Made by a program: the position numbers and the translations under genes | Notes under the pieces: generated by a model | Database searches by the model: none | Told to the model about the DNA's origin: nothing | The model's input: only the letters and a program-made list of their open reading frames with translations | Shown here: one piece after another, positions 11,061 to 23,200 of the stretch | How positions within the stretch are numbered: position 1 is the stretch's first letter | How the letters are laid out: the number at the start of each line of letters is the position of its first letter | Assembly: GCF_050003625.1 (NCBI RefSeq) | Contig: NC_134401.1 | Coordinates: 66,475,629 to 66,539,628, forward strand | Length of the DNA: 64,000 nucleotides | Direction: 5' to 3' | DNA from: Haematobia irritans | Taxonomy: Eukaryota > Arthropoda > Insecta > Diptera > Muscidae

Positions 11061-12353
11061 TTGTTGTTGTTGTTGTTGTAACAGTTTATTTTGATTTCAT
11101 CCATTTTTATGTTATACGCTTTGGTACTTCAGCTTGTGGCCAGATCGAGGAACTCTGCGACTAAGGTGGGGTGCGTCCAGAGTGACCTGGTGGTAAGTCG
11201 GGTTGGTTTAGCTGGGCAATAAAAAAGATGACGCGTGTCGTGTGGCCCTTGGTTGCAAATTGGACATACGTCAGCTACGCTGCTATCAATCACTGATAAA
11301 TAGGAATTGAGGCGGCTGCACTTGCCTGATTTTAACTGGGCTAAAACTACCCTAGTCTGCCGTGGGAGGTCTCTCTCCTCCGGTGCTATGGGCGGTGGAC
11401 GGACTCCGAGAACAGGATTAACCTTGTAGCTTCTCACCGCTTCAGCTACAGTATCCTCATGAATCCTGTTCAAACCTGCCTGGTACGCTGCTTGATCTAG
11501 AGGTTCTCTTTTGTAGCGCTGGATCTCGCGCTCTAGATTATGTATATCAACCCTTACGTTCCTGGGTGGTGGTTGTGCATCCATGAGATGGTGGTTTGGA
11601 TGATTACTGCGATAACAACCCAGGAGATACTGCTTTGACAACATGTAGATGTGTCTTCGCACAGGGATGATCTTTGTCTCCACATAAAGGTGATCCAGGG
11701 GTGTGCTGCGGAGGCACCCAGTCGCAGTTCTAAGGGCAGCGTTCTGACAGGTTTGTATGTTATTCCACTGCGTATCACTAGTCTGCGGTGTCCACACTGG
11801 CGCTGCATAGTTTACCACTGACCGGCCAATTGCCTTATAGGTAGCTAACAAGGTTTCTTTGTCCGCACCCCAAGTACTGCCGGCAAGTGACTTGAGGACC
11901 TTGTTTCTACCACGGAGCTTATTACAAATTGCAGTGGCATGGGCAGACGATCTGAAATGGCTGTCGAATGTGACCCCAAGAATCTTGGGGTTATTTGTGG
12001 TCGGAATTATTTCGCCATCGACACTAATATTCAACTGCCTGCGCACTTCTGCCGTCCATGTAGTGAATAGTGTGGCTGAGGATTTGGTGGGGGATATCCT
12101 CAAGTTTCTCGCAGTGAAATAACTGGTAAGATTAGCTAAGTAGACATTTAAACGATCGCAGATGTCATCAACATTGGGCCCAGATGCCAAGATTGTACAG
12201 TCATCCGCATATGATACAATCTCGACGCCGTACGGTGGGCGTGGAATCGAGGACAGGTAGAGGTTAAACAGTGCCGGAGATATCACCCCACCCTGGGGAA
12301 CTCCCTGCTCCTTCAAGTGATCGCATTTAGTTCCGTTCCGCAATAAAGGCCGG
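11061..12353 (-). mobile_element. 5'-truncated Jockey-clade LINE
   Basis: Reads on the minus strand from 12353 down to a (CAA)n tail, seen as (GTT)n at 11061-11080. It holds the 3' half of a Jockey-type RT ORF. The 5' end is cut where element D1 begins with a TA-CACTGG junction. No target duplication could be shown because the 5' side is disrupted. Confidence 0.85.
11129..12353 (-). pseudogene. Jockey-type reverse transcriptase, C-terminal half (5' truncated)
   Basis: About 408 codons open on the minus strand. Motifs in order: EQGVPQGGVISPALFNLYL (RT motif B), SYADDCTILAS (catalytic YADD), KILGVTFDSH (thumb border), the long C-terminal region with PVWTPQTSD, and a terminal zinc-like motif CPICNQGPHDTRHLFYC. 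This order is that of Jockey-clade ORF2. The endonuclease and the first RT motifs are absent because the copy is truncated, so the frame has no native start. The remaining frame is free of stops, so the copy is relatively young. Confidence 0.9.
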
Positions 12354-12355
12354 TA

Positions 12356-12548
12356 CACTGGTAGAAAATTGTTTCGTAATATTAACGAACGGGCTTCGTT
12401 GATTATTTTTCGTTAATAATACGAAATTTTTCGTTATAAGAACGAAGGTGATCGTTAATACAACGAAATAAATCGTTAAAAACAATTTTGTGTTTTGGTT
12501 TTTCGTTATATTAATGAAACACCTTTCGTTAATATTACGAATATTAAC
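12356..12548. mobile_element. TIR element family D copy D1, right part missing
   Basis: Starts TA-CACTGGTAGAAAATTG and consists mainly of repeated 17-bp dyads of the form TTCGTT-N5-AACGAA. It is cut on the right by the start of element B1. Copy D2 (19624-19984) has the opposite end TTTTTCTACCAG. Non-coding. Confidence 0.7.
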
Positions 12549-13773
12549 CCCTGCCAACATTTTTTGAATTTGAGGGCGCCTCTGAGAATCCCCACCACGT
12601 CAAAAACAATCGTATACGACATCCAAAACTCGTCGGAAAAGCGCCGTCACTATTGAGAAGTTGTACCACGCCAAGTTACTAAAAAAAGTATCGCATGAGT
12701 GCAGTTATTAGGTGCCTTTTTTAATAAATCTAGAACGACGCCAATAAGAGGCCTTCAAACAATCAGAAAAAGTGCATTTTAAGATAGTTGTAAAAGAATC
12801 ATTGTGGTCAAGTAAAACACGATTGTTTAGATGTTTATTAATTTGATTAAACATATAAATTCTTATAAATATAACATTTTTCCGTTTATCTCATCACATT
12901 TAACATAACTTTTTTCATTTATAAGTTAATGATGTTGATTTACACGTAGCAAGTTACATGTTGCAGCATCTATTAGCCGTTTGTTTATTCTCGATGGAGG
13001 CAGCGTGTTTGGAATAATATCTGAAAAACAATCACTTTATTCCATTTGGAAAGTCGAAAATTGTTCACCATATACCTTTCACAATTTTAATCGTAATAAC
13101 TATGTTTTCAGCACTTTATTTTCGTTTTTATTTAAATACATTACAATAAGCTAGTTGCGCTTGGCGTTTTACAAAATATAAAATGGCTCCTCTAACAATA
13201 GTGATGACACAATACTTTCATGTACATTTTGATACGCTTCCCCCATCACAGTTGACGATTGTTGTAGTAACATTTACGAGTCTGTGGTAGACTGGTAGAA
13301 AAAAGGAGGTATGTGGCCATTACCGTTTGGTATTAAAAAATGGTTCACGTTACCTTTTTATTTTATTACCACTTTATATCAAATCATTTACATCTGGTAT
13401 TATTATGATATTAACTATCGCATCGTCGTAACATATGATATGTAGCCGTTGCGACCAAGTATAATTGGTCGCCTTGGTAGTTTATTTTTTTCATGTGGCT
13501 TGTAAATAACAATATTTTAGGATAAGATGACTACCGAAAAAATGAATTCTGTGAATATAGCAAAGTAAAGGTAAATATAATATATTTTAACATTTCAAAA
13601 GTTTTCTAATGCGAACCTTCTTTAATTAGATGCGCAATTGGAATACAAAAACCATCCAAATACCACAACAGACGACTTGCGGGATGCAGTGACTGAAGTG
13701 CGACAGGGAGCTAAATTGGGAGAAAAACTTTGCACGGAGATATGATTAGATTAAAGAAACAAATACATTTTAT

Positions 13774-15435
13774 GCTGAGTACTATCCCAATAAACACAGG
13801 ATGAGCGTTTTTCAAATGCAACAACTTTTCAGTTTGAGGGTAAATATAATTTTCAACATAAATTCAACTTGACTTGAAATAGCTCATCTTCAATACATCT
13901 TCAAATTGTTTGCGAATTACTTCCAATTTGCCAAAATTTTGACGAAATCTTGGAAAAGGTGTTGAAGATAATATGAGAAAACTTTGACAAAACACTACCC
14001 TAAAATGCAACGAAAAAACCATGTGGTTTTCAATACTTATTTGTGCAACGAAGTTCGTGGTCAATTGCAAGAAATAAAAAAATGGAAAATTTTAGACAAA
14101 TAACCAAATAGTTTATAAAAATAGGTAAGTGAAAATAAAAAATGAAATAAAACTTTAAGGAAGTCACTAAATGTATATCTCTTTGCAGAAAACTAGAATT
14201 ATGGATTCTACGTTCTTGAAAACATTAAAAAGCTGACCGATGAAAAAATGGTGGACAATTAACTGGAACTGCTTCAAATAGTTTATAATAATTGGTACGT
14301 CAATATGAAAAATTAAATCAACACTTTAGAGAAGTCACTAAATTTAAATCTCTTTGCCGAAAACTAAAATCTTTAGATGCTACATTCTTGCAAACAATAA
14401 GAAGCTGACCAATGAGAAATGAGTGGCTTATCGACAAGAAAAAGTTTCCAGAAACATTACAAGTGCAACCAATTAAAATTGTTAAAAACAACAAATTGCT
14501 GAAATCAACAACTTCTGGATGAAAATGTGCATCACATCGTCAGTTTAATTCATATGCTATTATCAGTTTAAAGTGGATATTTTGTGAATTCCTTCTGCTG
14601 GAAATCAATTCTAACACGCGGTCCAGTACGTTCCTAATTTCAAATTGCCCGCATGTTAATAAATTTTAATTCTGTTTTATGACACCAAAAGGAAGGAAAT
14701 CGAATTATCAATGCAAAAGTGTTTACTAATAATGTTTAAGATATTTAAAGTTTTGTTGTTTGTTTTTGGTTCTTATTTGTTGATATGTTTAATAAGATTA
14801 TTATTTATCAATTGGTATTGTAGTGTATTATGTAGTGTAGTGTATTATTATATATTTTATTTTGATGAAAATGAATAAATTATACAAAATTCATAGAATT
14901 TTGGCTTTGACTTTCAATTTGAGGTGGGGATATCATTCATCCAAATTTAGGTTGAAAAGTATTTGCAACGATGCTAATTTTGAATTTGACTCGGATCGAA
15001 AATTGTTTGACAAATCATTGAGTAGCGGTGCATTTCAATTTGAGGATAACACTTGAGATATTATTGCTAATGTGTTGAATTTCACTGTTGAGGGTAATGT
15101 CTGTTTTTTGTTGAGAACGCGACTTTCTCAACAATTTCTCAACTTGAATATTACCCTAATCCTTTGAAAAAATGTTTGAAAAATTGTTGAAATTTAGCAT
15201 TTTTCAAACTTTTGTGTTTATTGGGATGTTCAGTTTTCAAGCTGAAAACCAGATTTTTTTCACGGTTAATTTTCTTAATTAATTAATTTAGAAATATAAA
15301 ATGATTATCAATTAATTCATTGGATCTTTTCCATCCATTTTTTGATAAGACTTGATACAAATATAATAGTCTTCATAAATATTTTTGTACTTTTAATTTA
15401 GTGTTTTGGTGAAAAAACCGAACATAGTACTCACC
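13774..15435. mobile_element. MITE family G copy G2, interrupted by F1
   Basis: Ends GCTGAGTACTAT and ATAGTACTCACC; TTTAT at 13769-13773 and 15436-15440. F1 (13786-15225) splits it right behind the left terminus, leaving 15226-15435 as the body. Confidence 0.8.
13786..15225. mobile_element. TIR element family F copy F1, 1.44 kb
   Basis: Inverted termini CCCAATAAACACA / TGTGTTTATTGGG. A second copy, F2, lies at 18137-19529 with about 1.4 kb of matching body. The body contains two diverged copies of a block beginning near CTTGAAAACATTAAAAAGCTG (about 14213 and 14388). No ORF with a recognisable transposase, so it is non-autonomous. Flanks suggest a 2-bp duplication (AT here, TA at F2). Confidence 0.8.
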
Positions 15436-15459
15436 TTTATGTATGTTTTATTAAACTAA

Positions 15460-15585
15460 GGGCCTGTTTCTCAATGTCTTGTTATTATTTATCGTGTCGA
15501 TAAAACAGCTGATCCCATACAAAAATTTTACTAACCGGAGGTCTATCCACCGGTTAAAATTAATCGGAGGATGAGAAACTGGCCA
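15460..15585. mobile_element. Short MITE family N, 126 bp, TAA target duplication
   Basis: Termini GGGCCTGTTTCTCA and the inverse of TGGCCAGTTTCTCA; TAA at 15457-15459 and 15586-15588. Copy C2, at the corresponding position, supplies the empty site. Confidence 0.72.
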
Positions 15586-15683
15586 TAAATATGTATTACT
15601 ATAATTAATACAATACCGATTAGGTATTATTTGGTAATACCGCACTTTTATACATCAATACCTTTATGGTATAGATAATCATA

Positions 15684-16543
15684 CACTGGTAGAAAAAAGG
15701 CGGTATGTGGCCATTACCGTTTGGTATTAATAAATTGATTCACGTTACCTTTTAATGTTGGTACCACTTTGTATCAAATCATTTACATCCGGTATTATTG
15801 TGGTATTAACTATCACAACGCCGTAGCACATGATATTTAGACGTTGCGACCAATTGTAATTGGTCGCCTTGGTAGTTTATTTTTTTATGCGGCTTGTAAA
15901 TAGCAATAGTTTGGGATAAGATGACGAAAATTAAATGAATTCAGTGAATATAGCGAAGTATAGGTTTTTATTTTTTAGCATTATTTATGTTTTCTAATTT
16001 GATCGTCCTTTAATTAGATGAGCAACTGACATACAAAAACCTTCCAAATACAACATCAGACGACTTGTGGGATACAGTGCCTGAATTGCGACATGGAGCT
16101 GAATTGGGAGAAAAACTTTGCATGGACAAATGACTTGAGGGATGCAGTGCCTGAATTGCGGCATGGAGCTGAATTGGGAGAAAAACTTTGCATGGAGAAA
16201 TGATTAGGTTTTTGTATGTATGTTATGTATTAAATGAAGTACGTAACAAAGACATTTTACGTGTGTTTTATTAAACTAAATATTATTAAACCAATACCAT
16301 TTAGGTATTATATGGTAATACCGCACTGTTTATACATCAATACCTTTATGGTATAAATAATAGTACCGCTTAGGTATTATTTTCAATAACATATTGGTAC
16401 TTTCATAATACCGAATGGTACTTTCATGCTTTGCGTACCGCCTGTACCATTCGGTATTGATATTGTACCATACGGGGTTGGCCAACTATCAATAACGTAC
16501 GGTATCGATTTGAGCCCGTATGGTAATAACTTTTCTATGGGTG
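15684..16543. mobile_element. TIR element family C copy C2, 860 bp, complete
   Basis: Termini CACTGGTAGAAAAAAGG and CTTTTCTATGGGTG, TA duplication at 15682-15683 and 16544-16545; inserted into C1, i.e. self-nesting. The right half has a dense series of dyads TACC-N(4-7)-GGTA. The central part has a coding-looking block (see 16010-16205). Non-autonomous. Confidence 0.88.
16010..16205 (+). other. Exon-like block in C2 with internal 69-bp tandem duplication
   Basis: After TTTAATTAG, a plausible 3' splice site, a short frame resembles the homologous block of C1 (13631-13745), which reads AQLEYKNHPNTTTDDLRD... and ends in LGEKLC. In C2 the part from GACTTG to AAATGA is present twice in tandem. 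It may be a captured host exon fragment; no parent gene is recognised. Confidence 0.35.
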
Positions 16544-16552
16544 TACCGCTTA

Positions 16553-16939
16553 TACTACGTTCGCACTAGACACGAAATCTGGCTATTTAGAACCAAAATC
16601 TCTTTACAAATCTCAAGTGTTCGGACGGGCAAAATAACGAGATTTCGTAGATTTGAAGATTTAACAGCTGCTTGTAAATATATCAATACAAAAACACAAA
16701 CCCGTATGTGCACACACACATTCATCTACAAGGAAAATTGGGGCAAGGTTGAAAAAAAAACGCATTTTTAGTACTAAAACCACAGTTGTACAAGGCAGTA
16801 AAGGGGATTTTGAAAGAGATTTTTGTTGAAATCCTCTACGAGCCAGCTGATATTTGCCCATTGCAAATCTACTGAGATCCAGGAGGATTTCGGCCAAAAT
16901 CCTCGTTTACTAGGATTTCGTGTCTAGTGCGAACGTAGT
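16553..16939. mobile_element. MITE family K copy K1, 387 bp, TTA target duplication (PIF/Harbinger-like)
   Basis: Inverted termini of at least 23 bp beginning (TACT)ACGTTCGCACTAGACACG. TTA at 16550-16552 and 16940-16942, with the empty site GCTTAGGT visible inside C2. Non-coding. Copy K2 lies at 31803-32186. Confidence 0.88.
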
Positions 16940-17154
16940 TTAGGTATTATTTGCATTCCCATATTGGTACTTTCCTAATACCGAAAGGTACTTTCATGCT
17001 TTGCGTACCGGCTGTACCATTCGGTATTGATATTGTACCATACGGGGTTGGCTAACTATCAATAACGTACGGTATCGTTTTGAGAACGTATGGTAATAAT
17101 TTTGCTATGGGTGTAGCGATGAGGATGAAATGCAACTTTGAAATGCTGGCAGGG

Positions 17155-17315
17155 TATATTCGCAAGAAATTTAGTGTAATCTTAATCTTTAGTGAAAATG
17201 CCTCGGGGAAGTGAACTTTCAGATGAAGAAGGCGGAACAATTACCGTGCTGAACCTTGGTTGCAAAAAAATTGGATAAATGGACACGGCGATACGATTAT
17301 CATTTTTTGGTCTTA
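17155..17315 (+). pseudogene. Tc1-like transposase N-terminal scrap between B1 and B2
   Basis: ATG at 17198 opens MPRGSELSDEEGG and TITVLNLGCKKIG, then a stop. The wording resembles the N-terminal helix-turn-helix region of Tc1-type transposases (MPRGxxLSxxERG...). B2 is inserted right after it with a TA duplication, and 18087-18136 is the other flank. Resemblance is by eye only. Confidence 0.5.
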
Positions 17316-18084
17316 CCCTGCCAGCATTTCAAAGTTCCATTTCAACCTCATCGTTACCACAGACTCGTAAATGTCACTTCAACCATCATGAAAAGGTACA
17401 TCAAAAAGTACATGAAAGTAATTTGCCATCCCTACTGTTAACAAAGCCATTTGTTTTTTTTGTGAAACGCCAAGCGCAACCAGCTTGTTATATTTTAATT
17501 AAATAAAAACGAAAATAAAGTTCTGAAAACATAGATTATACGCTTAAAATTGTGAAAGGTATATTGGTGAACAATTTGGTGATTTTCCAAATGGAATAAA
17601 GTGATTGTTTTTCAGATATTTTACAGACACGCTGCCTCCATGGAATAAAAACACTGGTTGATAGACGCAGCAACATGTAACTCGCTACTTGTAACTCAAC
17701 ATCATCATTAATGCCAAAAATTATGTTAAATGTAATGTGATAGTGGTATAAATGTTATATTTTTAAGAATTTGTAAATGTTTAATCAAATTAATAAATAT
17801 CTAAACAAACGTGTTTTACTCGACCACAATGATTCTTTTACAACTATCTTAAAATGCACTTTTTCTGATTGTTTGGAGGGTCCCTTATTGGCGTCGTTCT
17901 AAATTGATCTATAAAGGCACCTAATAATTGCACTAATGCGAAACATTTTTGTAGTAACTTGGCGTGGTACAACTTCTCAATAGTGACGGCGCTTTTCCGA
18001 CGAGTTTTTGATGTCGTATATGATTGTTTTCGACGTAGTGGGGATTCTCAAAAGAGTCCCCAAATTCAAAAAATGTTGGCAGGG
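17316..18084. mobile_element. TIR element family B copy B2, 769 bp, complete
   Basis: Termini CCCTGCCAGCATTTC and AAATGTTGGCAGGG; TA at 17314-17315 and 18085-18086. This uninterrupted copy shows the empty sites for A2, C1 and H2 found in the other B copies (for example GTTAAATG near 17731). No coding capacity. Confidence 0.85.
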
Positions 18085-18136
18085 TAGAAATAAGAGGCTG
18101 ATTTTCTTAAGTGAAAGTCACAATATATGATTACTA

Positions 18137-19529
18137 CCCAACAAACACAGGATTAGCGTTTGTCAAATGCAACAACTTTTCAGTTTGAGGGTAAATATAA
18201 TTTTCAACATAAATTCAACTTGACTTGAAATAGCTCATCTTCAATACACCTTCAAATTGCTTGCGAATTACTTCCAATTTGCCAAAATGTTGACGAAATC
18301 TTTGAAAAGGTGTTGAAGATAATATGAGAAAACTTTGACAAAACACTACCCTAAAATGCAACGAAAAAACCATGTGGTTTTCAATACTTATTTGTGCAAC
18401 GAAGTTCGTGGTCAATTGCAAGAAATAAAAAAAGGAAAATTTTAGACAAATAACCAAATAGTTTATTAAAATAGGTAAGTGAAAATAGAAAACTAAAATT
18501 ATGGATTCTACGTTCTTGAAAACATTAAAAAGCTGACCGATGAAAAAATGGTGGACAATTAACTGGAACTGCTTCAAATAGTTTATAATAATTGGTACGT
18601 CAATATGAAAAATTAAATCAACACTTTAGAGAAGTCACTAAATTTAAATCTCTTTGAAGAAAACTAAAATTTTTGGATGCTACATTCTTGCAAACATTAA
18701 GAAGCTGACCAATGAAAAATGAGTGACTTATCGACAAGAAAAAGTTTCCAGAAACATTACAAGTGCAACCAATTAAAATTGTTAAAAACAACTAATTGTT
18801 GAAATCAACAACTTCTGGATGAAAATGTGCATCACATCGTCAGTTTAATTCATATGCTATTATCAGTTTAAAATGGATATTTTGTGAATTCGTTCTGGAA
18901 ATCAATTCTAACACGCGGCCCAGTACGTTCCTAATTTCAAATTGCCCGCATGTTAATAAATTTTAATGCTGTTTTATGACACCAAAAGGAAGGAAATCGA
19001 ATTATCAATGCAATGCAGTGTTTACTAATAATGTTTAAGATATTTAAAGTTTTGTTGTTTGTTGTTTTTTTTGTTCTTATTTGTTGATATGTTTAATAGG
19101 ATTATTATTTATCAATTGGTATTGTAGTGTATTATGTAGTGTAGTGTATTATTATATATTTTATTTCCATGAAAATGAATAAATTATACAAAATTCATAG
19201 AATTTAGGCTTTGACTTTCAATTTGAAGTGGGGATATCATTCATACAAATTTAGGTTGAAAAGTATTTGCAATGATGTTAATTTTGAATTTGACTCGCAT
19301 CGAAAATTGTTTGACAAATTATTGAGTAGCGATGCATTTCAATTTGAGAATAACACTTGAGATAATATTGCTAATGTGTTGAATTTCACTGTTGAGGGTA
19401 ATGTCTGTTTTTTGTTGAGAACGCGACTTTCTCAACAATTTTTCAACTTGAATATTACCCTAATCCTTTGAAAAAATGTTTGAAAAATTGTTGAAATTTA
19501 GCATTTTTCAAACGTTGGTGTTTATTGGG
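18137..19529. mobile_element. TIR element family F copy F2, 1.39 kb
   Basis: Termini CCCAACAAACACA and TGTTTATTGGG; TA at 18135-18136 and 19530-19531. Collinear with F1 apart from a deletion near 18488. Non-coding. Confidence 0.82.
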
Positions 19530-19623
19530 TAAATTACTTAATTTATCAATAAATATTATTTCCTACTGTATATAAATCATATTTCAAAGATCTTAACAAA
19601 AAATAATACACTACCAATGACTA

Positions 19624-19984
19624 CACTCAAATGCAATAATTGGTTGGGTTTCATTAATATAACGTTTATGTTCATTTATACAACGTTCGGCTTTCATTCA
19701 TACAATGAAAAAAACTGGGTTCATACAATGAATGATTTTCATTCATACAACGTATAAGCTGCACCCATACAATGAATAAATTTCATTCATACAACGAATA
19801 ATATTCGTTAATACAATACGTAATAGCAACGCACCTATTCTTTAATACTGCGAAATGTATATACTCGTAAATATAACGTAAAACTACGTTGTTATAACGA
19901 AATGCTACGTTCGCTGACTTTTAATGAAGAATTTCGTTAATACAACGTAGAAATTCATCGTATTAATGAAACTTTTTCTACCAG
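19624..19984. mobile_element. TIR element family D copy D2, dyad array
   Basis: Left TA-CACTC, right TTTTTCTACCAG-TA. The interior is almost entirely a series of 17-bp imperfect dyads of the form TTCRTTNATACAAYGAA. Non-coding. Confidence 0.72.
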
Positions 19985-20213
19985 TATGCTATGTTCGATT
20001 TACGATGCGAAATTCATATAAAACAAAAAAAAAACAAAATAGGGAAATTTTTTCCATTTGTGGTCTTTGTTTTTTCGAGTTGAATAACTGACGTATAGCG
20101 CATAATCCGTAATTAGAGAGTCTGTCCGCAATTCGTAAGAGTATCCATATCCAGAAGCACAAAACTTTGGTTAGGAAATCATTACCACTTTGCTGCTCAT
20201 ACAAATGCACATA
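19985..20213. other. Short spacer with G/J-related sequence
   Basis: Begins TATGCTATGTTC, like the left end of repeat J (24250), and contains a GAGTTGAATAACTGACG block similar to 10985-11000. Boundaries are unresolved. Confidence 0.35.
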
Positions 20214-20282
20214 CCCTGCCAGCATTTCGAAGTTTCATTTCATCCTCATCGCTACCACAGACTCGTAAGTGACACTGCAACA

Positions 20283-23200
20283 GTAAGGCTGCGTGTGCTG
20301 CCTTACAAGTTCTCCTGATGAAAGGGGACAAAGATATAGTTGTTATTCAAGAACCATATGTTTATAGAAACAAAATATGTGAATTAAGTACTCCGGGGTT
20401 CAAACTATTGCAGTATACTGGTAATGATGTAAATCGAGCCTGTATAATTGCTAAAAACGAGCTCAACTTGTTTCTGCTTCCTTCAATGTGCAATACAGGC
20501 ACTGTCGTTGCCAGTTTAGAAATAGCCAAATGCAAATATTGGGTATCTTCGGTCTACATGGGACATGACAGGGAGATGCCTCCAGGTGCCGTTAAGACCT
20601 GAAAACAAAGACGAAACCCATTATGGGATGCGATGCGAATGCACATCATAGTATATGGGGAAGTAGTGATACTAATGCAAGGGGAGAGTCGCTAATAGAG
20701 TTTATTTTGCGTACTAATCTGATAGTTTGCAACAAGGGAGATGCCCCAACCTTTGTCACTAAAAACAGGCAAGAGGTTTTGGACATCACCTTGGCCTCGC
20801 AAGAACTGAATGAAATGATATCTGAGTGGCAGGTTTTAAGTGAACACAGCTTCTCAGATCATCGCTACATCAGTTTCAACTTTGATGTTCATATCACCAA
20901 GACCATATTTCCGCCAAATGTTAGGAAAACTGACTGGAACAGGTATAGGGAATCGTTCAATATGATGATACCGGAAATAACAAAGACAAATATGAGAAAT
21001 GTGCAAGATATCGAACACGAGCGGATTACTAAGGCCTTCTAAATCTCACTGAAAGCTGCATGCCCTAGAGGGAAGCCAAGGGGGAAAAGTCGACCACCAT
21101 GGTGGTCTACGGAATTAAGTAATATGAGGAAATCGTGCAGGAAGCTCTTTAACAAGGCTAAATCCACCAGAGCCCCTGAGGACTTGGACGCTTACAAGAA
21201 GAATCTGAGGGGATACAAGCGAGAACTGAGAAAGGCTCAGCATAACTCTTGGAATGATTACTGCAGCAGTATTGAGAATACGTCCGAGGCTTCCAGACTA
21301 CGGAAGGTTCTAGCATCCACGAACTCCCCTCCTAGTTTCATTAAAACATCGGAGGGCAAGTGGACAACGTCCAGTGAGGAGACGCTGGAGGTACTATTGG
21401 ACACACATTTTCCTGGAAATCAGACGGTTGAACCATATACTGGCAGTGCCACAGTTGCTCAGCGGTCGTTTCCTATCGAGGAAATTGTATCGGGAACTAG
21501 AATAAGATGGGCGCTAAATAGCTTTGGACCATTCAAATCCCCCGGACCTGATGGAATTACTCCGGCGGAGTTACAAGCAGTGACTGACAAAATTATCCCC
21601 TGGTTGTCGGCGATATATAAAGGATGTATCAACTTAGCATATATCCCAGGAAAGTGGAGGGAAACAAAAGTCGTTTTCATACCTAAAGCGGGAAAAGCCT
21701 CTCACTCGAGGGCGAAGGATTTCCGACCAATCAGCTTATCCTCATTCCTACTTAAGACTCTGGAGAGGTTGATAGATATTTATCTTATAAATAGCATCGA
21801 TTCAAGTTTGTTCTCGAAACGACAGCATGCATACTCGAAGGGCAGGTCTACTGAGACCGCACTACATGAACTAGTCAGCTTTATTGAAAGCTCACTATCT
21901 GTCGAAGGGGCGTTCAATAATGTCCATCCGAGCTCGATATTAAATGGACTGACAACTCTGAATGTTGATCCATGTATACTCAGGCGTTTAGACGAACTTC
22001 TAATGAAGAGACGTATTTCAGCCACACTAGGACAAGCAAACATACAAAGGTATGTGAACAGAGGCACTCCCCAAGGAGGAGTTCTATCACTTCTTCTTTG
22101 GAATGTTGCTATAAATAACCTTCTGGTTACCCTAGAAAAAGAAAGGATAAAAGTGGTGGCATACGCAGATGATGTTGCTCTGGCAGTCAGGGGAAAATTC
22201 CCATCCACAATCAGAGATACTATTCAGAGGGCTCTCCGGATGACTGAGAAATGGGCGAAAGACAATGGTCTTGGGGTAAATCCTGTAAAGACAGAATTAG
22301 TCATGTACTGCAAAGATCGCAAAACTCCCACGGTTAGGCCCATTTCCTTAGGGGGTATTGAAATTCCCTTTGGTGAGTGTGCAAAATACCTTGGCGTTAT
22401 TTTGGACAGGAAACTGAACTTTAAGCTTAATATTGAAGAAAGGGCGAGAAAAGCAACTGTAGCTTTGTACTCGTGCAAAAAGGCAATAGAAAAAAGGTGG
22501 GGACTAAAACCAAAAATTGTGCATTGGCTATACACGGCAGTGGTTAGACCTATAATGCTATATGGTGTTGTAGTCTGGTGGCCGGCACTTCAGAAACCGA
22601 CTTGTTTAGATGAAGTTCAGCGTATGGCGTGTTTGTGTATTTCAGGCGCATTCAGCAAGACAGGAACAAATTCCTTAATGTCATTGCCTTTAAACATTTT
22701 GGCCAAACAGTCAGCTGCAACAACGGCTGTGCGGTTGCGCGAGCTATCGCTGTGGTCGGAAAAAAGTTACGGTCACAGTTCGGTCCTCAAAATAATGCCA
22801 GATGTGCCTAACGTAGTGGATTACACTTTGGAGAGTCCACTTTTCGACAAAAAGTTTGAGACTCTAATTCCCAACAGTGAGGCGTGGTGCACACAGACCC
22901 CGGGGAATAAAGAATATATAGATTTCTACACTGATGGCTCCAAATTGGATGGACAAGTGGGGTTCGGAGTATATTCTAAAGATCTGGAACTTCGAATAGC
23001 GAATAGATTACCTAATCACTGTAGTGTTTTTCGGGCTGAAATAGTAGCAATAAGAGAGGTGGCGAATTGGCTGAGAAGTAATGTTCCAAAAAATGTGGGC
23101 ATTAATATATACTCAGACAGTCAACCTGCAATAAAATCCTTGGACTCTGTGTTCCTCAACTCGAAAACGGCCATCGACTGCCGCAAATCTCTCAATGAGA

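Larger units (their letters stand above)
13289..17113. mobile_element. TIR element family C copy C1, carrying nested G2, N, C2 and K1
   Basis: Left terminus GACTGGTAGAAAAAAGG, right terminus TTTGCTATGGGTG, with TA at 13287-13288 and 17114-17115. The empty site is visible in B3 (near 20250). Without insertions the copy would be about 0.9 kb. Internally rich in TACC-N(4-7)-GGTA dyads. It contains G2 with F1, N, the second family-C copy C2, and K1. Confidence 0.82.
12549..17154. mobile_element. TIR element family B copy B1, split by element C1
   Basis: Left end CCCTGCCAACATTTTTTG, right end its inverted counterpart ...AAATGCTGGCAGGG at 17154. The body 12549-13288 matches B2 (17316-18084) in inverse orientation. 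Composite C1 (13289-17113) is inserted with a TA duplication, leaving 17114-17154 as the other B end. No coding capacity is seen in any copy. Confidence 0.82.

Noticed and set aside
12343..12355. AAAGGCCGGTA at the Jockey/D1 border as an end of MITE family M
   Set aside because: In the Jockey-type frame these bases are in-frame coding sequence (reading CGGCCTTTATTG on the minus strand), so the match to the M terminus is likely chance.
18215..18577. 120-codon minus-strand frame in F2
   Set aside because: The corresponding part of F1 (13864-14070) keeps only a 68-codon frame, and the product is a hydrophobic string typical of AT-rich non-coding DNA.
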